Assembly (NCBI RefSeq): GCF_000214355.1
Contig: NC_015577.1
Location: 186,001-250,000 of the forward strand
Direction of reading: 5' to 3'
DNA: 64,000 bases
Source of the DNA: Leadbettera azotonutricia ZAS-9
Lineage (GTDB): Bacteria > Spirochaetota > Spirochaetia > Treponematales > Breznakiellaceae
Shown: piece after piece, positions 18,001-25,000 of the stretch
Numbering within the stretch: position 1 is the first letter of the stretch
Layout of the letters: every line of letters begins with the position of its first letter
The notes under the pieces: model-generated
Told to the model about the DNA's origin: nothing
The model's input: only the letters and a program-made list of their open reading frames with translations
Database searches by the model: none
Made by a program: the position numbers and the translations under genes

Positions 18001-18890
18001 TTTCTAGCGGCAGCTTTACCATGGAAGGGGGGACCATCAGCGGGAATACCTCCTCCTACGGCGACGGCAGCGGCGTATATGTTTTTAGCGGCAGCTTTAC
18101 CATGGAAGGGGGGACCATCAGCGGGAATAAATCATCATCATCTTCTTCTTACGGCGGCGGCGTGTATGTTGATTCTAGCGGCAGCTTTACCATGGAAGGG
18201 GGGACCATCAGCGGGAATACCTCCTCCTACGGCGGCGGCGTGTATGTTTATTCTAGCAGCAGCTTTACCATGAAAGAAGGCAGCATCAGCGGGAATACCT
18301 CCTCCTCCTACGGCGGCGGCGTGTATGTTGGTTCTAGCGGCAGCTTTACCATGGAAGGGGGGACCATCAGCGGGAATACCTCCTCCTCCTACGGCGGCGG
18401 CGTGTATGTTGGTTCTAGCGGCAGCTTTACCATGGAAGGGGGGACCATCAGCGGGAATACCTCCTCCTCCTACGGCGGCGGCGTGTATGTTTCTAGCGGC
18501 AGCTTTACCATGAAAGAAGGAAGCATCAGCGGGAATTCCGCCTCCTCCTCCTACAGCAGCGGCGGCGGCGTGTATGTTTATTCCAGCGGCAGCTTTACCA
18601 TGGAAGGGGGAACCATCAGTGGAAATTCTGCCTCCTCCTCCTCCTCCTCCAACGGCGGCGGCGGCGTGTATGTTTATTCTAGCGGCAGCTTTATCAAGAG
18701 CGGCCCCTCGGTAATCTATGGTGATACCGACACAACCCATACCGCTGGAGCTAATGAAAACACTGCATTAAATGGGCGTGGCCATGCGGTTTATTGGAGT
18801 GCAAGTCCCAAACAGCGTCAATCCACTTTGGAGGCGAATGTAGATCTAAGCACCAACCCAGCGGATGCCGGGTATGCCAATTGGGATTAG
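15060..18890 (+). CDS. Large adhesin-like lipoprotein A (Fn3 and beta-helix repeats)
   Basis: 1276 residues. Signal ends L-C-F-A-G-C-E-N-P-F. Order: beta-rich region (about 40-230), pre-peptidase-like module (about 240-335, W-Y-A-F-N-A-E-A-G-K-T-Y), Fn3 (about 345-430), second such module (about 435-540), three Fn3 domains (about 545-820), a beta domain (820-920), ten copies of a 27-30 residue repeat centred on F-T-M-E-G-G-T-I-S-G-N...G-G-G-V-Y-V (about 925-1208), and a conserved tail ending in N-W-D. The G-G-T-I-S-G-N repeats match the coils of right-handed beta-helices, as in chlamydial Pmp adhesins, and suggest surface binding. Third gene of its cluster; paralogue of the protein at 22027. 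Confidence 0.85.
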   Translation: MKIASKFLLAAPMLLLLCFAGCENPFTQKPFVLESSSQGYVAVHFETPQEVYGENTGEGKERTLYPELSAFTKYELSFSNGPEARPPFTVQPGGNSVIELAVGSWTITAIAYSGSEGSYTEAARGSASPVTISIGQTATADIALIPSAGGIGFFNYTVDLPPGAAGNLVVATPEGGSVNGGNIPLDNSAVNGTLNLLSGQYIMSLTLALDGKRSGRTEILHVYPNLTSRAAYAFSEFDFRAVMDLTHNTWIPRILVNPGDTQWYAFNAEAGKTYQIQWNDAVQGDASKSLDIEVSAVRGDGTAIFTNRDSGWNSPETISGLSGPVYIAVQGKSGSSTGTYAIKYYDTDAVVPQGIMAIGSVNTSLIPAAIISWNSVEEVSAYRLYRALLSGGPYTKIADQSSTVFTDENVMGNITYYYKAAAYNANGEGELSPAASGTMPASHPAAITALANNAWTGGTIGAAGVVGWYKFTAESAKTYYIQWNDAVQGDASKSLDIKVSAYSAAGDVLFENEDSAWMVPKTISGLNGMVYLKAAAQNGSNTGSYSIRQHDLDNSIEQIPENVTVSAGSEQLTVSWTGISEADNYDIYYTNDTNMPTSPSLTVTDPSVVITGLTNGITYSIWVKARNATSASNASSVATGKPIGTMGAVTVSPGDGQLNLSWAAVAGADEYEVYYDTTPVCPESPAQTVTVPTALIDGLTNGIVYYAWVRGKNSNGSGTSEMVTGKPLGTPGTLTINDTGISQLTITWGVVSGADEYEVYYGTGTPTTLWNTVSGTAVTITGLTNGISYTVQIRARNTTGVSVFSPTAAGTPSIRPGLFDGTIDGAFYIGPHTIALSASYLSANAVNGHDYLIIIGEDESLAPLTLSYPDKTIGIALMGLGDERTISLNANGSMFTVSQGVTLTLKDNLVLAGRTANNASLIRINDSGSFTMEGGTISGNTSSSYSSGGGVYVSSGSFTMEGGTISGNTSSSYSSGGGVYVSSGSFTMEGGTISGNTSSYGDGSGVYVFSGSFTMEGGTISGNKSSSSSSYGGGVYVDSSGSFTMEGGTISGNTSSYGGGVYVYSSSSFTMKEGSISGNTSSSYGGGVYVGSSGSFTMEGGTISGNTSSSYGGGVYVGSSGSFTMEGGTISGNTSSSYGGGVYVSSGSFTMKEGSISGNSASSSYSSGGGVYVYSSGSFTMEGGTISGNSASSSSSSNGGGGVYVYSSGSFIKSGPSVIYGDTDTTHTAGANENTALNGRGHAVYWSASPKQRQSTLEANVDLSTNPADAGYANWD
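17841..18682 (+). repeat. Ten in-frame 84-base beta-helix repeats, adhesin A
   Basis: Ten units of about 84 bases each begin GGCAGCTTTACCATG and end in GTGTATGTT. Units differ mainly in a serine linker coded by runs of TCC (six in a row at 18633-18650), so unit number and linker length could change without loss of frame. Confidence 0.9.
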
Positions 18891-18931
18891 GAACGGGTAG
18901 AAAATATGAAGGTTCATTGGAGGTACGCTAA

Positions 18932-19552
18932 ATGGGCAATATGTGTTACATAAATGTAAACGCACTAAAGAATATATTTGAAATACTGGCCCTCATTGTT
19001 TCTATTGCAGCTCTTATTATTGCCTGTTGTATACCCCACAGGGTCATGGTGAACCAAATCTATGCAGATTTATTGTCACAATACAGAAGTACCGAAATGG
19101 GCGCCGCTATATTCTCGGTATTCCAATTTTATGTCAATGAATGTAAAAGGAATCCAGCCCTTATTGCTGAAAAATATAAAAAAAGGTATAAGGAAGAGAT
19201 AAAAGATAAGCTGCCAAAATCTGATGCAGAAGAGAATTGCGGAAATGAATACCAGGAAATTAATTTTCAAAATACGCTGCATTTCAAACGCCGCCTGATT
19301 GAACAATGGTATTTTCACCTGGCTACCCTGCGCTACGATTACAAGTTCATGAATTTGAGGGCTCGTAAACTAAAAGAAGATTTTACCTATGTAGAATCCA
19401 GATTGCTGCTCATTATTTATTATATGGGTCTTGCGGCAAAGGGCCTGTTTGAAGATTCCGGAGATATTGATCCACCCATAGATTGCGGCGATACAAATGG
19501 AATTGAGCAAAAAATCTATAAATTATATGAGGAGTCGGTAAATTGGGAATGA
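18932..19552 (+). CDS. Small membrane protein linked to adhesin A (orfX)
   Basis: 206 residues; GGAGG lies eight bases before the ATG. One membrane segment (about 12-35, IFEILALIVSIAALIIACCI) is followed by a cytoplasmic helical, highly charged domain of unknown function (LLSQYRSTEMGAAIFSVFQF). I do not recognise the family. It is low GC relative to the adhesin and follows it by 41 bases. A shredded copy lies behind adhesin B at 26172. The next gene overlaps its 3' end by up to 10 bases, so they are coupled. Confidence 0.7.
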   Translation: MGNMCYINVNALKNIFEILALIVSIAALIIACCIPHRVMVNQIYADLLSQYRSTEMGAAIFSVFQFYVNECKRNPALIAEKYKKRYKEEIKDKLPKSDAEENCGNEYQEINFQNTLHFKRRLIEQWYFHLATLRYDYKFMNLRARKLKEDFTYVESRLLLIIYYMGLAAKGLFEDSGDIDPPIDCGDTNGIEQKIYKLYEESVNWE

Positions 19553-20211
19553 AACGGTTAATAGTATTTTTCTTATTTATTTATGCCATGCTCGGAATTC
19601 TCTCTGTTATAGTGTTCGTTATATGTGCTCTGAATTTAGATAAATGGCTATTGGCGATAATTGCAGGAGGTCTTTTAGGAGGAATTATCGGATGGCTTAT
19701 TTTATTGCTCATAATTCATCTTGATCATGCGTTCTCAAAGCATAATCGCTTTGTCCCAACTGTTAAAGTTTCTGCGCGTAAGATTCATGGGAAAGACGAA
19801 AACGTTAATATGGATTATAAACGGATAACCGAGACAGAGTTTTATGTTGTATTTGAAATCGCTATTGCAGCCAATGGCTTTTTATGGAAAGTGTTTAATA
19901 ATAAAATCCCTTTCAAAATATATCACTCTAAAAATATACTGGTCGCTAAAAAACAAAAGTTTACAGTACAGCTCCATGATGCAAATTGTGTATCCGGGAT
20001 AGAAATTGAAGAGAAATCACTAAATGAGTATACGTATAATGAATTTTATGCAGTTGCTTCTAAACGGCCTAAAAAAGCTGAAATTATTTATTACTGTAAA
20101 CATGATCCGCCATTATCAAACAAGACACCATTTCAATTTTATGTGCTTTTTGAGAAACGAATCCACAAAGCATATTCTACAATGATAACATTGGGCTTCG
20201 CCAAACCATAG
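19543..20211 (+). CDS. Membrane protein of unknown function (orfY)
   Basis: 222 residues from TTG at 19543 (AGGAG eight bases upstream) or 220 from ATG at 19549. Two adjacent membrane helices (about 5-29 and 34-59) precede a soluble domain with many Lys and aromatic residues. No family recognised. Coupled to orfX. A 41-base piece of its coding sequence (19817-19857) is repeated at 20399-20439. AT-rich, like orfX, suggesting both were acquired together and separately from the adhesin. Confidence 0.65.
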   Translation: MGMKRLIVFFLFIYAMLGILSVIVFVICALNLDKWLLAIIAGGLLGGIIGWLILLLIIHLDHAFSKHNRFVPTVKVSARKIHGKDENVNMDYKRITETEFYVVFEIAIAANGFLWKVFNNKIPFKIYHSKNILVAKKQKFTVQLHDANCVSGIEIEEKSLNEYTYNEFYAVASKRPKKAEIIYYCKHDPPLSNKTPFQFYVLFEKRIHKAYSTMITLGFAKP

Positions 20212-20309
20212 AGAAGACGTGCGGCCCCATGGTATCTACCTATTTTATCAATTGTAATCGACAATTATCTTGAGTAAAACCGGAGCAGGGTTTATAGCAT
20301 AATCATGCT

Positions 20310-20398
20310 TTATTTAACACTTTCCGATATTATACAGTATGACTTATTTTTTTTTATTTCTATGGTCTTTATGAGATTCATTCCGTTTTCGACAGTCA
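20310..20398 (-). pseudogene. Relic: 3' end of the methyltransferase gene
   Basis: Read on the minus strand this encodes TVENGMNLIKTIEI, then K-K-N-K-S-Y-C-I-I-S-E-S-V-K and a stop. It is nearly identical to the region at 26306-26390 within the methyltransferase gene, and here carries what seems to be the original end of that gene. The remainder of the gene is missing. The region 20212-20304 upstream holds nothing I recognise apart from a 6-bp inverted repeat near 20258. Confidence 0.65.
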
Positions 20399-20439
20399 AT
20401 AAACGGATAACCGAGAAAGAGTTTTATGTTGTATTTGAA
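20399..20439 (+). repeat. 41-base repeat of orfY coding sequence
   Basis: Matches 19817-19857 except for one base (AAACGGATAACCGAGA core). It joins the methyltransferase relic directly, marking a recombination boundary. Confidence 0.75.
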
Positions 20440-20490
20440 TCCCTATACTTTGAATATCAGCAACAATCTTCACTCGATTATATAAAACAA

Positions 20491-20519
20491 TTGACAAACA
20501 GATATTTCCTTCATATAAT
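20491..20519 (+). promoter_or_regulatory. Perfect consensus promoter of the DUF4143-type ATPase
   Basis: TTGACA (20491-20496), 17 bases, TATAAT (20514-20519): every base matches the housekeeping consensus. The ATG at 20527 is seven bases beyond the -10 box, so the message starts at or next to the initiation codon. Confidence 0.85.
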
Positions 20520-20526
20520 TATAGAT

Positions 20527-21774
20527 ATGATAAACAGACCGGAATACCTGGCGGAACTGCTCAGGTGGAAAGATAAGGATGACCTCATAAAAATCATTAC
20601 CGGGGTCAGGCGCTGCGGCAAGTCAACCTTGCTCATGCTATTCCAGGATTATTTAAAGAAAAACGGCGTTAAAGATAGCCAAATTCTGGACATCAATCTT
20701 GAAATGGCGGCTAACGATAATTTACTGGACTGGAAAGCGCTTCATCAATATATAGAAAGCCATGCGGCAAAAGGCAAAAAGACCTACGTTTTGCTGGACG
20801 AAATTCAGATGGTGAACGATTTCCCAAGGGCGGTAAACAGTCTGCGGCTCAAAAAAAATATTGATGTGTATGTGACAGGTTCCAATGCTGCCATGCTTTC
20901 AAAAGATATAAAAAATGTTCTGGGCGGCCGGACTATCGAAATCCGGATGCTGCCATTCTCATTTAGGGAATACCTCTCATCGTTTCCCGGGAATGAGCAG
21001 ACAGAGCTGGACAAGAAATATAATGACTATGTGACCCGCGGTTCCTTTCCCCAAACAATAGAATTTTATACGGCTAACGCGGTATATGATGAGCGGGCAT
21101 GGCATACCTATATGGACAGTGTGTATAACACTATCATTGTTAAGGATGTTCTATCCCGGCAGGGGGTTCAGGAATTCTCCAAACTGGAACAGGTTATCGC
21201 TTTCATGTTCAGCAATATCGGAAACGAGACTTCTATCAATAATATGGGAAACATCATTAACAATGATATGAGGGGCAGACAGACAAATAGTAAAATCCAT
21301 GCGCAGACCATCGAAAAGTACCTTGAAAACCTGCTTGACGGCTATGTGTTTTACAAGGCCAATCCGAATTACCTGAAGGGCAGGAACCGGCTTCGCAACA
21401 ATGCCAAATATTATGCGGTAGACGTGGGCCTCCGGTACTTCCTTTTGGGAGGTACTTCAATAGATGATTCGGGTCACATACTCGAAAATGTGGTGTACCT
21501 GGAGCTGCTTCGCCGGGGCTATGATGTAGAATTTGGCAAAGCCGATGACGCAGAGATTGATTTTGTCGCCCGGAAACCCGGCGGAAAAATTGAATATTAT
21601 CAGGTAACACAGACCTTGATGGATAAAAAGGTTCTGGAGAGGGAATTGAAGCCCTTACAGCAGATAAAGGACAATTACCCAAAATTCATATTGAGCCGCG
21701 ATTATGATAGCAGCAATTTCGCCGGTATCCGGCATATCAACGTGCTTGAATGGCTGACCAGCCTGTCTATATAA
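20527..21774 (+). CDS. ATPase of the AAA/DUF4143 family
   Basis: 415 residues from ATG at 20527 (MINRPEYLAELLRWKDK); the frame is open back to 20305, but the extra part codes through rearranged relics. Walker A is GVRRCGKST (about 26-34), Walker B VLLDEIQMV (about 88-96), then the arginine-rich R-T-I-E-I-R segment and a C-terminal DUF4143 half (about 200-400) with E-N-V-V-Y-L-E-L and E-I-D-F-V, which contains a nuclease-like D/E-D-F core. These proteins are common in accessory regions and are often duplicated; function mostly unsettled. Lies between the two adhesin copies, with an ideal promoter and a probably leaderless message. Confidence 0.87.
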   Translation: MINRPEYLAELLRWKDKDDLIKIITGVRRCGKSTLLMLFQDYLKKNGVKDSQILDINLEMAANDNLLDWKALHQYIESHAAKGKKTYVLLDEIQMVNDFPRAVNSLRLKKNIDVYVTGSNAAMLSKDIKNVLGGRTIEIRMLPFSFREYLSSFPGNEQTELDKKYNDYVTRGSFPQTIEFYTANAVYDERAWHTYMDSVYNTIIVKDVLSRQGVQEFSKLEQVIAFMFSNIGNETSINNMGNIINNDMRGRQTNSKIHAQTIEKYLENLLDGYVFYKANPNYLKGRNRLRNNAKYYAVDVGLRYFLLGGTSIDDSGHILENVVYLELLRRGYDVEFGKADDAEIDFVARKPGGKIEYYQVTQTLMDKKVLERELKPLQQIKDNYPKFILSRDYDSSNFAGIRHINVLEWLTSLSI

Positions 21775-21938
21775 CCGATTTTGCAATTCAAAAATGCTCA
21801 GTTGAGGCACGCCCTTTATAAAGATCCTTAATGCGTGGTTACCCTTGATAAACATTGGTCAAGTTCCGTTGAAGGGGTAAGACACGTTTATCTGCCTGAT
21901 TTCCTGCTTATGAAGAGGTATTAGTTTACCCTGCCGAC

Positions 21939-21968
21939 TTGACAACTTTCTATAAAGAAGTAGATAAT
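21939..21968 (+). promoter_or_regulatory. Promoter of adhesin B, duplicate of the one at 11414
   Basis: TTGACA (21939-21944), 18 bases, GATAAT (21963-21968). The flanking sequence from GACTTGACAACTT to GGCGGGCCTG matches that upstream of 11542, less about 40 bases. The rest of the 252-base gap (21775-21938) shows no feature. Confidence 0.75.
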
Positions 21969-22026
21969 ACTTCCTATTAGACAGAAAAAATGATACTGGC
22001 GGGCCTGATACGCAAGGGGTTTTAAT

Positions 22027-25000
22027 ATGAAGAAAGGTTTGTTCCTGGCTGGGAAGAACATGAAAACCGCCTGCAAATTTCTTTTATCGATACTGCTCCT
22101 GCTCTGCCTTGCCGGATGCGAAAACCCTTTTACGCAGAAACCATTTGTCCCGGAATCCTCAAGCCAAGGGTATGTTGCGGTACATTTTGAAACCCCCCAG
22201 GAAGTTTATGGAGAAAACACCGGCGAAGGCGGGGAACGCACCCTTTACCCCGAATTGCCCGCATTTACCAAATACGAGCTGAGCTTCAGCAACGGCCCGG
22301 AAGCCCGGCCCCCGTTTACCGTACAGCCTGGCAGCAATACTGTTATTGAACTTGCAGTGGGCAGCTGGACGATCACCGCTATTGCCTATAGCGGTTCCGA
22401 GGGCTCCTACACCGAGGCCGCCCGGGGAAGCGCATCGCCTGTAACTATAAGTGCCGGGAATACCTCCGTTGCAGATATTAGCCTTACCCCCTCCGCCGGA
22501 GGCATAGGCTTTTTTAATTATACCGTTAATCTGCCTTCAGGCGCAGCGGGAAACATTGTTATTACCAATCCGGAAGGGGGAATGGTAAACGGAGGAAACA
22601 TAACCCTGAATAACTCCGCTGTCAACGGAACTTTAAATTTACTTTCGGGCCAGTATATCATGAGCCTGATCCTGACATTAAACGGGAAACGCAGCGGCAG
22701 GACCGAGATTCTCCATGTGTACCCTAATCTGACCAGCCGGGCGGCGTATACTTTTTCTGAATTCGACTTCAGGGCGGTAATGGGTTTAACTCATAACGCC
22801 TGGGCCTCCAGGACTCTGGCAAACCCCGGTGATACCCAGTGGTATACATTCAACGCCGAAGCAGGCAAAACCTACCAGATACAGTGGAATGACGCGTATG
22901 AAGGGGACGCCTCCAAAAGCCTGGATATAAAAGTTTCTGCCGTAAGGGGCAATGGCGCCGCCATTTTTGCAAACCGCGACAGCGGGTGGAATTCGCCGAA
23001 AACAATTTCCGGCTTTTCGGGCTCGGTATATATAGCGGTCCAGGGGAAAAGTAACAGTTCAACCGGAACATACGCCTTAAAGTACTATGATACGGTCACG
23101 GTGGTTCCCCAGGGGATCATGGCTATCAGTTCGGTGAATACGTCCCTCATACCGGCGGCCATTATTTCGTGGAATTCGGTAGAAGAAATAAGCGCGTACC
23201 GCCTTTACCGCGCGCTCCTGGGTGGCGGTCCCTATACCCAAATCGCCGACCAACGTTCCACGGTTTTTACCGACGAAGATGTCGTGGGGAATATTACCTA
23301 TTATTACAAGGCTGCCGCGTACAACGCCAACGGAGAGGGAGACGCGTCCCCGGCGGCGTCCGGCACCATACCCGCTTCGCATCCAGCGGCTATAACAGCC
23401 CTTGCAAACAATGCCTGGACCGGGGGAACCATAGGCGCGGCAGGCGCTGTCGGCTGGTATAAGTTTACCGCAGAAAGCGCCAGGACTTATTATATCCAGT
23501 GGAACGACGCCGTTCAGGGTGATGCCTCCAAAAGCCTGGACATAAAAGTTAGCGCCTATTCCGCTGCCGGGGATGTGCTCTTTGAAAACGAAGACAGCGC
23601 CTGGACAGTTCCGAAGATCATTTCCGGCCTGAGAGGGACAGTTTTCCTTAAAGCCGCAGCCCGGAACAACAGTAGTACAGGCACCTACAGCATCAGGCAG
23701 CATGACCCCCTGTCGGTTATTCCTGAAGTTCCCGAAAATGTAAGCGCCGGTTCCGGGAACGGCCAGATCACCGTGAACTGGAATGGGGTGCTGGACGCTG
23801 TCGAATACGAAGTGTATTGCGGCGAAGGGACAGCAATACCTTCGGCGCCTTCCGCTGTTACCGGCAATACTTCCGCAGTAATAAGCGGCCTAAGCAACGG
23901 CATAAATTATTCTATTTGGGTAAAGGCAAAAAACCTGGTCGGTCTAAGCGGGGCCAGCGCCAGGGTAAGCGTAAAGCCTATTGCCGGTATGGGAGAAGTT
24001 ACGGTGAGTTCCGGGAATGAACAGCTGAATTTATCCTGGGCCGCTGTTGCGGGGGCTGATGAGTATGAAGTTTATTATGGCACAGGAACAACAATACCCG
24101 GAACACCGGCTCAGACTGTCTCAACAACATCCGCGTCCATTACCGGGCTTGTGAATGGTACATCCTACAATATCTGGGTCAAGGGGAAAAATTCAACCGG
24201 CAAAGGCGGAGCCAGCGCCATGGCAAGCGGGAAGCCCTTGGGAACGCCGGGGACACTTACCGTGAATGAGGGAATCGGTGAATTAACGATAAGCTGGGCT
24301 ACGGTTCCCGGCGCCGATGAATATGAAGTTTATTACGGAACCGAGACGCCAACTAACCTCTGGAATATAGTGAGCAGCACGACGACAACGATTACCGGGC
24401 TTACCAATGGTACATTGTATAATGTACGGTTACGCTCCAAGAACGCCACGGGAGTGTCTGATTGGAGTAACGTTGCAACCGGTAAACCCATTGGAACCAT
24501 GGGATCGGTTACGGTAAGTTCCGAAGATGGAAAACTGAATTTATCCTGGGCTGCCATTGCAGGTGCTGATGAGTATGAAGTTTATTATGGCACAGGAACA
24601 GCAATACCCGGAACGCCGGCTCAGACTGTCTCAACAACATCCGCGTCCATTACCGGGCTTGTGAATGGTACATCCTACAATATTTGGGTCAAGGGGAAAA
24701 ATTCAACCGGCAAAGGCGGAGCCAGCGCAATGGCAAGCGGGAAGCCCTTGGGAACGCCGGGGACACTTACCGTGAATGAGGGAATCGGTGAGTTAACGAT
24801 AAGCTGGGCTACGGTTCCCGGTGCCGATGAATATGAAGTTTATTACGGAACCGAGACGCCAACTAACCTCTGGAATACAGTAAGCGGTACTACGGCGACG
24901 ATTCCCCTTGCCAATGGTATTAGCTATACAATGCGGATACGGGCAAGAAACGCCACAGGTTCAGTTTTCAGCCCGATAGCGACAGGAACCCCGGCAATAC

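Noticed and set aside
17785-18740. Long open frames on the opposite strand and in other frames through the repeats, and a CRISPR-like look
   Set aside because: They are shadows of in-frame glycine/serine codons. The repeats are coding, contiguous and lack unique spacers, so this is not a CRISPR array.
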